Source of the DNA: SVTX01 sp045659745
GTDB taxonomy: Bacteria; Bacillota; Clostridia; Oscillospirales; CAG-272
Assembly: GCA_045659745.1 (NCBI GenBank)
Contig: JAZRCL010000076.1
Span: 1-39,151, forward strand
Direction of reading: 5' to 3'
DNA: 39,151 bases
Program-made: the position numbers and the translations under genes
In this document: positions 1 to 7,822 of the stretch, piece after piece
Numbering within the stretch: position 1 is the first letter of the stretch
How the letters are laid out: the number at the start of each line of letters is the position of its first letter
Notes under the pieces: model-generated
What the model was told of the DNA's origin: nothing
The model's database searches: none
The model's input: the letters and a program-made list of their open reading frames with translations, nothing else

Positions 1-495
1 CAGAGTCAGGGAACTCAGTCCACACTCACTCGCACCGAGGTATCCGGTGGCGGCAGAAAGCCCTGGAGACAGAAGGGTACAGGTAGAGCTCGTCAGGGTT
101 CGACACGTTCTCCTCAGTGGACACACGGTGGTATCGCTCTCGGTCCTAAGCCCAGAAGCTACCGCACAAACCTCAACAAGAAGCAGAAGAGAGTTGCTCT
201 CATCAGCGCTCTCACTGATAAGTTCAACAACGGCAAGATCGTAGTTGTTGACGATATCGCACTTGATACCTACAAGACAAAGACCATGGTTAACATGCTC
301 TCCGCTCTTGGCGCAGGTAAAAAGTCTCTCGTAGTTCTTCCCGAGGTTAACAACTTCGTAGTTAAGAGCTGCGCAAACATCCCCGGTGTAAAGACAAGCC
401 TCTACAACACCATCAACGTTTACGATATCCTGAATGCTGATACATTCGTAGTAACCGTTGCAGCAGTTAAAATGCTCGAGGAGGTATACGCATAA
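1..495 (+). CDS. rplD: 50S ribosomal protein L4 (3' part)
   Basis: The frame is open from the first base and gives 164 residues before TAA. L4 binds 23S rRNA and its extended loop lines the peptide exit tunnel. The visible part starts in the conserved loop (RQG-type context, GGGRKPWRQKGTGRAR) and runs to the usual C-terminus. About 40 N-terminal residues lie outside the window, since L4 is usually near 205 residues. The stop overlaps the rplW start as TAATG, so the two genes are translationally coupled in the S10 operon. An in-frame ATG at 286 is internal. Confidence 0.97.
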   Translation, partial: QSQGTQSTLTRTEVSGGGRKPWRQKGTGRARQGSTRSPQWTHGGIALGPKPRSYRTNLNKKQKRVALISALTDKFNNGKIVVVDDIALDTYKTKTMVNMLSALGAGKKSLVVLPEVNNFVVKSCANIPGVKTSLYNTINVYDILNADTFVVTVAAVKMLEEVYA

Positions 496-791
496 TGAGA
501 AGAATTGAAGACGTAATCATCAAGCCTGTCATTTCCGAAGCAAGTATGGATATGATCGCTCAGAGAAAGTATACTTTCGAGGTAGCGAAGAAGGCAGACA
601 AGGCTGAAATTGCAAAGGCAGTTGAGGCTATGTTCCCCGGCACAAAGGTTGAGGCCGTTAACACAATCAACATGAAGAAAAAGCCCAAGAGATACGGTGT
701 ACACTTCGGTTACACAAGCGCTTGGAAGAAGGCAATCGTTACTTTGACTGCTGACTCCAAGACTATCGAATTCTTTGAAGGCATGAACTAA
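495..791 (+). CDS. rplW: 50S ribosomal protein L23
   Basis: 98 residues, the normal length. L23 sits at the exit of the peptide tunnel and docks trigger factor and SRP. The sequence has the family pattern: an N-terminal DVIIKPVISEAS segment, then KYTFEVAKKADKAEI, then a basic loop KKKPKRYGVHFGYTSAWKKA. The start codon overlaps the rplD stop (TAATG), and rplB follows 17 bp later with its own GGGAGG site. Identification is secure. Confidence 0.97.
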   Translation: MRRIEDVIIKPVISEASMDMIAQRKYTFEVAKKADKAEIAKAVEAMFPGTKVEAVNTINMKKKPKRYGVHFGYTSAWKKAIVTLTADSKTIEFFEGMN

Positions 792-808
792 GAGGGAGGT
801 CGAATAGA

Positions 809-1645
809 ATGGCAACATTAAAGTATAAACCTACGACACCCGCGAGAAGACATATGTCCGTGCCTGTATACAAGGACACGATTACAAAGGATACTCCCGA
901 AAAGAGTCTCGTAGTAACAAAGAAGAAGCACTCCGGTAGAAACAGCTACGGTCGCATTACAGTTCGTCACAGAGGCGGCGGAAACAAGGTTAAGTACAGA
1001 ATCATCGACTTCAAGCGCTTGAGCGAGGTTCCTGCAACTGTAATCGCAATCGAGTACGACCCCAACAGAACAGCATTTATCGCACTCCTTGAGAATGACA
1101 ACGGCGTAAAGAGCTATATCGTAGCTCCCGAAGGCCTCAAGGTTGGCGACAGAGTTTACTCCGGTGCTGATGCGGACATTAAGCCCGGTAACGCGCTTCC
1201 GCTCGCAAACATCCCCGTAGGTACACTCATCAACAATATCGAACTTAAGCCCGGTAAGGGTGCTCAGCTCGTAAGAAGTGCAGGCGCATTCGCTCAGCTC
1301 CTCTCTAAGGAAGCTAACGGTATGGCTCAGGTAAGACTTCCCTCGGGCGAGGTAAGATTCATTCGTCTTGACTGTAAGGCAGTTATCGGTCAGGTTGGTA
1401 ACATCGACCACGACCAGGTAAAGGTTGGTAAGGCAGGTAAGACAAGACACAAGGGCATTCGTCCCACAGTCCGCGGTTCCGTAATGAACCCCTGCGATCA
1501 CCCCCACGGTGGTGGTGAAGGTAGATCTCCCATCGGTCATGCTAATCCTATGACTCCTTGGGGCAAGCCTGCTCTCGGTCTTAAGACCAGAAACAAGAAG
1601 GCTCGTACAGACAAGTTCATCGTAAGACGCAGAAACGCTAAATAA
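809..1645 (+). CDS. rplB: 50S ribosomal protein L2
   Basis: 278 residues, the typical length. L2 is a primary 23S rRNA binder needed for subunit association and the peptidyl-transferase centre. The conserved C-terminal loop with the catalytically implicated histidine (MNPCDHPHGGGEGRSPIG) is intact, as is the N-terminal OB-fold region (HSGRNSYGRITVRHRGGG). A GGGAGG ribosome-binding site precedes the ATG at good spacing. It is part of the S10 operon. Confidence 0.98.
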   Translation: MATLKYKPTTPARRHMSVPVYKDTITKDTPEKSLVVTKKKHSGRNSYGRITVRHRGGGNKVKYRIIDFKRLSEVPATVIAIEYDPNRTAFIALLENDNGVKSYIVAPEGLKVGDRVYSGADADIKPGNALPLANIPVGTLINNIELKPGKGAQLVRSAGAFAQLLSKEANGMAQVRLPSGEVRFIRLDCKAVIGQVGNIDHDQVKVGKAGKTRHKGIRPTVRGSVMNPCDHPHGGGEGRSPIGHANPMTPWGKPALGLKTRNKKARTDKFIVRRRNAK

Positions 1646-1659
1646 GGAGGGAATATATA

Positions 1660-1941
1660 ATGAGCAGAAGCCTTAAAAAAGCACCTTTCGTGGAAGAGAA
1701 GCTCTACACACGTATTTGTGCAATGAATGAAAAGGGCGAAAAGAAAGTCCTCAAGACATGGTCTCGTTCGTCCACAATATTCCCGGAATTTGTCGGTCAC
1801 ACAATCGCTGTTTATGACGGTAGAAAGCACGTTCCGGTATATGTAGTAGAAGATATGGTAGGTCACAAGCTCGGTGAGTTTGCTCCTACAAGAACATTCA
1901 AGGGACATGCCGGTTCCAAGACATCTAACAACGGTAAGTAA
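1660..1941 (+). CDS. rpsS: 30S ribosomal protein S19
   Basis: 93 residues. S19 forms the head of the small subunit with S13. The core WSRSSTIFPEFVGHTIAVYD and the C-terminal GEFAPTRTFKGHAG are standard. A strong AAGGAGGG site lies just upstream of the ATG. Gene order rplB-rpsS-rplV is that of the S10 operon. Confidence 0.98.
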   Translation: MSRSLKKAPFVEEKLYTRICAMNEKGEKKVLKTWSRSSTIFPEFVGHTIAVYDGRKHVPVYVVEDMVGHKLGEFAPTRTFKGHAGSKTSNNGK

Positions 1942-1960
1942 TAAGAGGAGGTAAATTATA

Positions 1961-2302
1961 ATGCAGAAGACAGCAGTAGCATATCTTAAGTACGCAAGAA
2001 TTTCCCCTCGTAAGGTTAAGATCGTTCTCGACCTCATCAGAGGTAAGGATGTAGGAACAGCAATGGCTATCCTTAAGAACACCCCCAAGGGTGCTTCCGA
2101 GTATCTTATCAAGTTGTTGGGAAGTGCAATCGCAAATGCGGAAAACAATTTCCAGATGGATTCTTCCAAGCTCTACGTTTCCGAGTGTTTCGTAACACCC
2201 GGTCCCACGCTCAAGAGAATTATGCCCAGAGCTAAGGGAAGCGCAGACAGAATCCTTAAGAGAACAAGCCACGTTACACTTGTAGTGGCAGAGAAAAACT
2301 AA
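1961..2302 (+). CDS. rplV: 50S ribosomal protein L22
   Basis: 113 residues. L22 lines the peptide tunnel opposite L4. It shows the family start (AYLKYARISPRKVKIVLDLIRGK) and the tip hairpin near the C-terminus (PTLKRIMPRAKGSADRI), which is where macrolide-resistance changes occur in other bacteria. The sequence there looks wild type. The ribosome-binding site is GAGGAGG. Confidence 0.98.
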   Translation: MQKTAVAYLKYARISPRKVKIVLDLIRGKDVGTAMAILKNTPKGASEYLIKLLGSAIANAENNFQMDSSKLYVSECFVTPGPTLKRIMPRAKGSADRILKRTSHVTLVVAEKN

Positions 2303-2318
2303 GAGAGGAGACAAGAGT

Positions 2319-3110
2319 ATGGGTCAGAAGGTTAATCCCCACGGACTTCGCGTGGGCGTAATTAAAAACTGGGATTCAAGATGGTTCGCTAAGGACGAAG
2401 TGTTCGGCGACACTCTTGTATCCGACTACAATATCAGAAAGTTCCTCAAGAAGGAGCATCAGGATGCAGGCGTACCCAAGAGCGAGATCGAGCGTGACAG
2501 GCGCAGAGTGAGAGTATTCATTCACTGCGCTAAGCCCGGTATGGTAATCGGTAAGGGCGGCGTTGAAATCGAAAAGTACAAGGCAAAGCTTGAAAAGATG
2601 GTTGGCATGCCTGTTTCCCTCAACGTTGTTGAGGTAAGACAGCCCGACCTTAACGCACAGCTCGTTGCAGAGAACATTTGCTCTCAGCTCGAGAAGCGTG
2701 TATCCTTCCGCCGCGCTATGAAGATGGCTCTCAGAAACACAATGAGACTTGGCGCAAAGGGTATCAAGATCATGGTAAGTGGCCGTCTTGGCGGTGCCGA
2801 AATCGCAAGAAGCGAGACATACCACGAGGGTACTAACCCGCTTCAGACCCTCAGAACTGACATTGAGTACGGCTTCTGGGAGGCAAACACAACCTACGGT
2901 AAGATCGGTGTTAAGGTATGGATTTACAAGGGTGAGGTTCTCAACGAAGTAAACCGTCCCGCACAGAACGACCGCAGAGACAACCGCGGCGATCGCAAGC
3001 CCGCAGGTGACAGACGCGACAACAGAAGAGGCGGCAACCGCCGTCCTGATGGACGCACAGACAGAGCTCCCAGAGCTCCCAGAACACCCAGAGACGGAGG
3101 TGCTAAATAA
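2319..3110 (+). CDS. rpsC: 30S ribosomal protein S3 with long basic tail
   Basis: 263 residues, against about 210-230 in most bacteria. S3 helps form the mRNA entry channel. The KH domain has its GxxG motif (GMVIGKGGVEIEKYKAK, about residues 70-85) and the C-terminal S3 domain is complete (VSGRLGGAEIARSE). The extra length is a low-complexity tail from about residue 215, rich in Arg, Asp, Asn and Gly with RGD/RRD-like repeats and an APRAPRTPRD end. The tail is probably disordered and RNA-contacting (inference). The stop overlaps the rplP start (TAATG). Confidence 0.97.
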   Translation: MGQKVNPHGLRVGVIKNWDSRWFAKDEVFGDTLVSDYNIRKFLKKEHQDAGVPKSEIERDRRRVRVFIHCAKPGMVIGKGGVEIEKYKAKLEKMVGMPVSLNVVEVRQPDLNAQLVAENICSQLEKRVSFRRAMKMALRNTMRLGAKGIKIMVSGRLGGAEIARSETYHEGTNPLQTLRTDIEYGFWEANTTYGKIGVKVWIYKGEVLNEVNRPAQNDRRDNRGDRKPAGDRRDNRRGGNRRPDGRTDRAPRAPRTPRDGGAK

Positions 3111-3529
3111 TGTTAATGCCTAAGAGAGTTAAGTACCGCCGTGTTCACCGCGGTAGACTTACAGGTAAGGCTCTGAGAGGTAATACAATTACAAACGGTA
3201 GCTACGGTCTCGTAGCAACAGAGCCCGCTTGGATCACAAGCAACCAGATAGAAGCAGCCCGTATCGCAATGACACGTTACATCAAGCGTGGCGGTAAGGT
3301 CTGGATTAAGATATTCCCCGACAAGCCTATCACAGAGAAGCCCGCTGAAACTCGAATGGGTTCCGGTAAGGGTTCACCCGAATACTGGGTAGCTGTAGTT
3401 AAGCCCGGTCGAGTAATGTTCGAGATGGACGGCGTAAATGAGGAAGTAGCACGTGAGGCTATGCGTCTTGCGAGCCACAAGCTTCCTATCAAGACAAAGT
3501 TCATGGTAAAAGAAAACAAGGAGGTATAA
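3110..3529 (+). CDS. rplP: 50S ribosomal protein L16
   Basis: 139 residues. L16 organises the A-site and the peptidyl-transferase region. The typical start MLMPKRVKYRRVHRGR supports the overlapping ATG at 3110 rather than the second Met. The conserved KPGRVMFEMDGV and ASHKLPIKTKF segments are present. It is coupled to rpsC by a TAATG overlap and followed closely by rpmC. Confidence 0.98.
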   Translation: MLMPKRVKYRRVHRGRLTGKALRGNTITNGSYGLVATEPAWITSNQIEAARIAMTRYIKRGGKVWIKIFPDKPITEKPAETRMGSGKGSPEYWVAVVKPGRVMFEMDGVNEEVAREAMRLASHKLPIKTKFMVKENKEV

Positions 3530-3535
3530 GAGCTC

Positions 3536-3724
3536 ATGAAAGCAACAGAACTCAGAGCAATGACAGTTGAACAGCTCAACACAAAACTCACTGAACTTAA
3601 GAAAGAGCTTTTCAACCTCCGTTTCCAGCACGCGATCAATCAGCTCGAGAACACTCACAAGCTTGAGGAAGTTAAGAGAGATATCGCTCGCGTAATGACA
3701 GTTCTTAACGAGAAGAACGCATAA
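3536..3724 (+). CDS. rpmC: 50S ribosomal protein L29
   Basis: 62 residues. L29 is a two-helix protein near the tunnel exit next to L23. The signature KKELFNLRFQHAINQLENTHKL is clear. It starts 6 bp after rplP; the GGAGG that serves it overlaps the end of rplP. rpsQ follows 12 bp later. Confidence 0.96.
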   Translation: MKATELRAMTVEQLNTKLTELKKELFNLRFQHAINQLENTHKLEEVKRDIARVMTVLNEKNA

Positions 3725-3736
3725 GGAGGGACAGTC

Positions 3737-3997
3737 ATGACAGAAGAAAGAACACTCAGAAAAGTAAGAGTTGGCATGGTTGTCAGCGACAAGATGGATA
3801 AGACCGTTGTGATTGCTATCGAAGACAACGTAAAGCATCCTGTGTACGGCAAGATCATCAAGCACACTCTTAAGGTTCACGCTCACGATGAAAAGAACGA
3901 GTGCGGCGTAGGCGACAAGGTAAAGATTATGGAAACAAGACCTCTTTCTAAGACAAAGAGATGGAGAGTTGTTGAAATAATCGAAAAAGCTAAATAA
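3737..3997 (+). CDS. rpsQ: 30S ribosomal protein S17
   Basis: 86 residues. S17 is an OB-fold primary binder of 16S rRNA. The signatures VVSDKMDKTVVIAIE, HPVYGKIIKHTLKVHAHDE and the ETRPLSKTKRWRVVEI end are standard. The ribosome-binding site is AAGGAGGG. A 59-bp gap before rplN holds a small GTACG/CGTAC hairpin (4018-4033). Confidence 0.97.
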   Translation: MTEERTLRKVRVGMVVSDKMDKTVVIAIEDNVKHPVYGKIIKHTLKVHAHDEKNECGVGDKVKIMETRPLSKTKRWRVVEIIEKAK

Positions 3998-4056
3998 TTT
4001 AGGAATTCGAATAGTAGGTACGTTGAAGCGTACACGAAACAGTAGGAGGAAAAAAC

Positions 4057-4425
4057 ATGATTCAGCAGCAGTCATTAATGAAGGTAGCCGATAACACCGG
4101 TGCCAAGGAATTGATGTGCATCCGTGTTCTCGGTGGTACAGGCCGCAGATACGGAAACATCGGAGATGTCGTTGTTTGTGCAGTTAAGAAGGCTACACCC
4201 GGCGGCATGGTTAAGAAAGGTGATGTAGTAAAGGCTGTTATCGTAAGATCCGTTCACGGCGTAAAGAGAGCTGACGGTTCTTACATCAAGTTCGACGAGA
4301 ACGCAGCAGTTATCATCAAGGAAGATAAGACACCCAAGGGAACACGAATTTTTGGTCCCGTAGCAAGAGAGCTTCGTGAGAAGGATTATCTTAAGATCCT
4401 CTCCCTCGCTCCCGAAGTACTTTAA
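4057..4425 (+). CDS. rplN: 50S ribosomal protein L14
   Basis: 122 residues, the exact usual length. L14 lies at the subunit interface and is the docking site of RsfS. The sequence MIQQQSLMKVADNTGAKELMCI and the IFGPVARELREKDYLKILSLAPEVL end are canonical. The ribosome-binding site AGGAGG precedes the ATG. Confidence 0.98.
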   Translation: MIQQQSLMKVADNTGAKELMCIRVLGGTGRRYGNIGDVVVCAVKKATPGGMVKKGDVVKAVIVRSVHGVKRADGSYIKFDENAAVIIKEDKTPKGTRIFGPVARELREKDYLKILSLAPEVL

Positions 4426-4443
4426 TCAGGAGGTATCGCGAAA

Positions 4444-4758
4444 ATGGCAAATCTTAATATTAAGACCGGCGACACAGTAGTGGTACTTTCCGGTAACTCC
4501 AAGGGCGTTAAGGGCGAGGTTATCGCTGTTTCCCCCAAGGAAGGTAAGGTAATCGTTAAGGGCGCACACATGATCCACAAGCACGTTAAGCCCCGCAGAC
4601 AGGGCGACGTTGGCGGTATCGTTGACGCAGAGGGCGCTATCTACGCAAGTAAGGTAGCTCTTTACTGCCCCAAGTGCGACAAGGGTGTAAGAGTTCACCA
4701 CGTCGTAGTAGACGGCAAGAAGGTTCGCGTTTGCAAGTGCGGACATCAGTTTAACTAA
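4444..4758 (+). CDS. rplX: 50S ribosomal protein L24, zinc-knuckle form
   Basis: 104 residues. L24 initiates 50S assembly. The KOW motif is N-terminal (KTGDTVVVLSGNSKGVKGEV). The C-terminal part carries Cys pairs (CPKC near residue 78 and CKCG near residue 98), as in zinc-binding L24 forms. The second pair is C-x-C rather than C-x2-C, so one residue is missing from the usual knuckle. The ribosome-binding site is AGGAGG. Confidence 0.97.
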   Translation: MANLNIKTGDTVVVLSGNSKGVKGEVIAVSPKEGKVIVKGAHMIHKHVKPRRQGDVGGIVDAEGAIYASKVALYCPKCDKGVRVHHVVVDGKKVRVCKCGHQFN

Positions 4759-4772
4759 GGAGGGAATTGACA

Positions 4773-5312
4773 ATGGCAAGACTTAATGATATGTACAAGG
4801 CCGAGGTTGCTCCCGCCCTTATGAAGAAGTACGCTTACAAGAGCGTAATGCAGATCCCCAAGTTCGACAAGATCGTTATCAACATCGGCGCGGGCGACGC
4901 AAAGGATAACTCCAAGGTTATCGATTCTATCATCAATGACCTTACAATTATTTCCGGTCAGAAGGCAGTTCCCACATACGCTAAGAAGTCGGTTGCAAAC
5001 TTCAAGCTCCGTGAGGGTATGAAGATCGGCGCGAAGGTAACACTCCGTGGCGAGAAGATGTACGAGTTCATGGACAGACTTTTCAACTTCGCACTTCCCA
5101 GAGTACGTGACTTCAAGGGTATCAACCCCAACGCTTTCGATGGTCGTGGAAACTACTCTCTCGGTCTTAAGGAACAGCTTATATTCCCTGAAATCGAGTA
5201 CGATAAGGTTGACAAGATCCGCGGTATGGACATCTGCTTCGTAACAACGGCGCAGACAGACGACGAGGCAAGAGAGCTCCTCAAGCTTATGGGCGCTCCC
5301 TTTGCGAAATAA
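4773..5312 (+). CDS. rplE: 50S ribosomal protein L5
   Basis: 179 residues from the ATG at 4773. That start lies at ideal distance from AGGAGGG at 4758-4764, so an in-frame TTG six bases earlier is not preferred. L5 binds 5S rRNA and contacts the P-site tRNA. The signatures MQIPKFDKIVINIGAGDA, GQKAVPTYAKKSVANFKLREG and the DICFVTTAQTDDEARELL end are standard. Confidence 0.97.
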   Translation: MARLNDMYKAEVAPALMKKYAYKSVMQIPKFDKIVINIGAGDAKDNSKVIDSIINDLTIISGQKAVPTYAKKSVANFKLREGMKIGAKVTLRGEKMYEFMDRLFNFALPRVRDFKGINPNAFDGRGNYSLGLKEQLIFPEIEYDKVDKIRGMDICFVTTAQTDDEARELLKLMGAPFAK

Positions 5313-5328
5313 TCGGAGGTAAGATAGA

Positions 5329-5514
5329 ATGGCTAAAACAGCAATGATACTCAAGCAGCAGAAGCCCCAGAAGTACTCCACACGTGAGTACAACAGATGT
5401 AAGATCTGTGGCCGTCCCCACGCTTATATGCGTAAGTACGGTATCTGCCGTATCTGCTTCAGAAATCTCGCGTATAAGGGTGAGATTCCCGGCGTAAAGA
5501 AATCTTCTTGGTAA
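5329..5514 (+). CDS. rpsZ: 30S ribosomal protein S14, zinc type
   Basis: 61 residues, the short zinc-binding S14 form. The four cysteines sit in two CxxC knuckles (CKIC and CRIC). S14 assembles into the 30S head. The ribosome-binding site is GGAGG. It is followed not by rpsH, as in most genomes, but by 303 bp of non-coding DNA that starts with a large palindrome almost touching its stop codon. Confidence 0.97.
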   Translation: MAKTAMILKQQKPQKYSTREYNRCKICGRPHAYMRKYGICRICFRNLAYKGEIPGVKKSSW

Positions 5515-5515
5515 T

Positions 5516-5602
5516 AATTTTTGGTTATATCCGCCGTTTTTAGTGGCTTGACGTACCCAGTACGCCTCGCGCCACTAAAACGACGAATCTAACTCAAAAA
5601 TT
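5516..5602 (+). repeat. 87-bp nested palindrome between rpsZ and rpsH
   Basis: Arms 5516-5547 and 5571-5602 pair in nested blocks: AATTTTTG with CAAAAATT, GTTA with TAAC, and a 12-bp block ending AGTGGC with GCCACT (one extra T in the left arm). The tip contains a further perfect 5-bp stem CGTAC-CCA-GTACG (5552-5564). Nothing in it codes for protein. It begins two bases after the rpsZ stop. It could be a terminator or attenuator, or a REP/MITE-like element. Confidence 0.75.
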
Positions 5603-5817
5603 CTCTACCAATAGATATACGCTAATATGAGATTTGAAAAAATCTCGAAAATTTAAGTGAATTTGCTCTTGAAAGAGAGCTTTTCAAAAATAATCCTAAC
5701 TATCGGAAGGAAGTTAATCCGCGGTGTTGATTCCGGGTTGGACTTAACCGCCGATACGCCGCCACGCAGGGCGTGGCAGCAAGAAAAAATCATACTTGCA
5801 TCAGGAGGAATTAAAAA
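5603..5817 (+). promoter_or_regulatory. Structured rpsH leader (candidate)
   Basis: The rest of the gap holds several hairpins: GAGATT/AATCTC (5629-5646), GCTCT/AGAGC (5665-5680), and a multi-part element at 5701-5756. In the latter TATCGG pairs with CCGATA, GTTAA with TTAAC, TCC with GGA and CGG with CCG in nested order. A perfect 7-bp stem GCCACGC-AGG-GCGTGGC follows (5761-5777). The rpsH ribosome-binding site AGGAGG follows at 5803-5808. A cis-regulatory leader or a processing site is plausible, but no known riboswitch or r-protein leader was recognised. Confidence 0.5.
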
Positions 5818-6213
5818 ATGCAGATGTCAGACGTAATTGCAGATATGCTCACAAGAATTCGTAACGCTAGCAACGCTAAGCACGCGACTGTGGACATTCC
5901 TGCATCCAACATGAAAGAGTCTATAGCTAAGATCCTTGTTGAAGAGGGTTATGTAAAGAGCTATGAAATCATTGAAGATGACAAGCAGGGTACAATCAGA
6001 GTTACCCTCAAGTACATCGGTAAGCAGAAGGTAATCAGAGGACTCAAGAGAGTTTCCAAGCCCGGTCTTCGTATCTACGCAGGTTACGAGGATATGCCTA
6101 AGGTAATGAACGGTCTCGGAATCGCTATCGTGTCCACATCTAAGGGAATCATGACAGACAAGAAGGCTCGCGCACTTAAGGTTGGCGGCGAAGTCCTCGC
6201 GTTTGTATGGTAA
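5818..6213 (+). CDS. rpsH: 30S ribosomal protein S8
   Basis: 131 residues. S8 binds the central domain of 16S rRNA and is a translational regulator of spc operons in E. coli. The typical start MQMSDVIADMLTRIRNA and the C-terminal GGEVLAFVW are present. AGGAGG lies 9 bases before the ATG at 5818; the second Met (5824) is too far. The gene is separated from rpsZ by the unusual structured insert. Confidence 0.97.
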   Translation: MQMSDVIADMLTRIRNASNAKHATVDIPASNMKESIAKILVEEGYVKSYEIIEDDKQGTIRVTLKYIGKQKVIRGLKRVSKPGLRIYAGYEDMPKVMNGLGIAIVSTSKGIMTDKKARALKVGGEVLAFVW

Positions 6214-6233
6214 TTTAACGGGAGGTATATACT

Positions 6234-6854
6234 ATGTCAAGAATTGGTAGAATGCCTGTCGAAATACCCGCAGGTGTTACAGTAACTATTAACGGTAACG
6301 TTGTAACTGTTAAGGGTCCCAAGGGCACTCTTACAGAGAGCTTCAGCGAGAGAATGACAATCGCTCTCGAGGGTAATCAGGTTATCGTATCTCGTCCCAC
6401 AGACGAAAAGGAAGACAGAAGCGTACACGGTCTTACACGTGCTCTTATCCAGAACATGGTAACAGGTGTATCCACTGGCTTCAAGAAGATCCTTATAATC
6501 AGCGGTGTTGGTTACAAGGCAGTTAAGAAGGGCAAGGAGCTTCACCTTTACATGGGTCACTCCCTTATGCCTAAGACCGGTCTTCCCCAGGCTAAGTTCA
6601 TCATCAGCGACACGGATGAGGTAACAATCTCCGTTCCCGATGAAGCAGGAATCAAGGCTCAGGGAATCGACAAGATGGTTACAGAAAAGATCAACGGCGG
6701 TCTCGTAATCGTTGTTGAAGGTGCAAATAAGCAGGCGGTTGGCCAGATGGCAGCAGTCATCAGAGGCAAGCGTCCTCCCGAGCCCTACCACGGCAAGGGA
6801 ATCCGTTATGTTGACGAAAAGGTTCGTCGTAAGGCCGGAAAGACCGGTAAATAA
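6234..6854 (+). CDS. rplF: 50S ribosomal protein L6 with internal insertion
   Basis: 206 residues, against the usual 177-180. L6 sits near the sarcin-ricin loop. The N-terminal half (MSRIGRMPVEIPAGVTVTI) and the C-terminal signature (RPPEPYHGKGIRYVDEKVRRKAGKTGK) are canonical. About 26-28 extra residues lie between the GHS motif (near residue 108) and GANKQAVGQ, in the second L6 repeat. The insert is in frame and rich in Ile, Lys and Asp, so it looks like a real lineage-specific expansion. The ribosome-binding site is GGGAGG. Confidence 0.96.
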   Translation: MSRIGRMPVEIPAGVTVTINGNVVTVKGPKGTLTESFSERMTIALEGNQVIVSRPTDEKEDRSVHGLTRALIQNMVTGVSTGFKKILIISGVGYKAVKKGKELHLYMGHSLMPKTGLPQAKFIISDTDEVTISVPDEAGIKAQGIDKMVTEKINGGLVIVVEGANKQAVGQMAAVIRGKRPPEPYHGKGIRYVDEKVRRKAGKTGK

Positions 6855-6873
6855 TTGAAAGGAGTGGAGTAAA

Positions 6874-7233
6874 ATGGTATCAAGAAAAGACAGTAACAAG
6901 GCTCGTCTTAAGAGACATAAGAGAGTCAGAGCAAAGATCTCGGGCACAGCAGCTCGTCCTCGTCTTTGCGTATATCGTTCTAACGCTAACATCTCGGCTC
7001 AGATTATCGACGATGTAGCAGGTAAGACATTGGTTTCCGCTTCGACTTACGGAGAGTCCTTTGAGGGCAACGGCGGAAACAAGGAAGCAGCTCGTCAGGT
7101 AGGCAAGACACTTGCTGAGAAGGCAGTTGCAATGGGTATTACAGAGGTCGTATTCGACAGAGGCGGCTATCTTTATCACGGACGTGTATCGGAATTGGCT
7201 GAAGGCGCTCGCGAGGGCGGCCTGAAGTTCTAA
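6874..7233 (+). CDS. rplR: 50S ribosomal protein L18
   Basis: 119 residues. L18 binds 5S rRNA with L5. The signatures RLKRHKRVRAKISGTAARPRLCVYRSN and VFDRGGYLYHGRVSELAEGAREGGLKF are standard. A 71-bp gap to rpsE follows, with an 8-bp hairpin TGTTCAAA/TTTGAACA (7264-7285). Confidence 0.97.
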   Translation: MVSRKDSNKARLKRHKRVRAKISGTAARPRLCVYRSNANISAQIIDDVAGKTLVSASTYGESFEGNGGNKEAARQVGKTLAEKAVAMGITEVVFDRGGYLYHGRVSELAEGAREGGLKF

Positions 7234-7304
7234 TCCATTTGGGTTAGTAACCGGTTTGTACACTGTTCAAACAATTATTTGAACAATTCAGGAGGAAACC
7301 AGAA

Positions 7305-7808
7305 ATGGCACAGAAAATTAATCCGGCAGAGCTCGAGCTCACAGAAAAGCTCGTCTCGCTGAACCGTGTTTCCAAGACAGTTAAGGGCGGACGTATAGCA
7401 CGTTTCGCAGCTCTCATGGTTGTCGGCGACGGCAATGGCCATGTAGGCGTAGGTCTCGGAAAGGCCGCAGAAGTTCCCGAAGCAATCCGCAAGGGAATTG
7501 AAGATGCGAAGAAAAATATGATCACAGTTTCCCTTAAGGGAACAACAATCCCCCACGAAGTTATCGGTGTGTTCGGCGCAGGTAAGGTTCTTCTTAAGCC
7601 CGCTGCACTCGGTACAGGTATTATCGCGGGTGGTAAGGTAAGAGCAGTTCTTGAGGCTGCAGGTATTTCCAACATCAGAGCAAAGTGTCTCCGTTCCAAC
7701 AATCCTACAAACGTTGTTAAGGCAACTATTGAAGGACTTAAGGAACTCCGCACAGCTGAGGAAGTTGCGAAAATCCGTGAAATCAGCGTAGATCAGGTTA
7801 AAGGTTAA
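7305..7808 (+). CDS. rpsE: 30S ribosomal protein S5
   Basis: 167 residues. S5 helps form the mRNA entry channel and influences accuracy. The double-stranded RNA-binding region (LNRVSKTVKGGRIARFAALMVVGDGNGHVGVGLGKA) and the C-terminal fold (AKCLRSNNPTNVVKATIEGL) are complete. The ribosome-binding site is AGGAGG. Confidence 0.98.
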   Translation: MAQKINPAELELTEKLVSLNRVSKTVKGGRIARFAALMVVGDGNGHVGVGLGKAAEVPEAIRKGIEDAKKNMITVSLKGTTIPHEVIGVFGAGKVLLKPAALGTGIIAGGKVRAVLEAAGISNIRAKCLRSNNPTNVVKATIEGLKELRTAEEVAKIREISVDQVKG

Positions 7809-7822
7809 GGAGGAGCAGAAAG

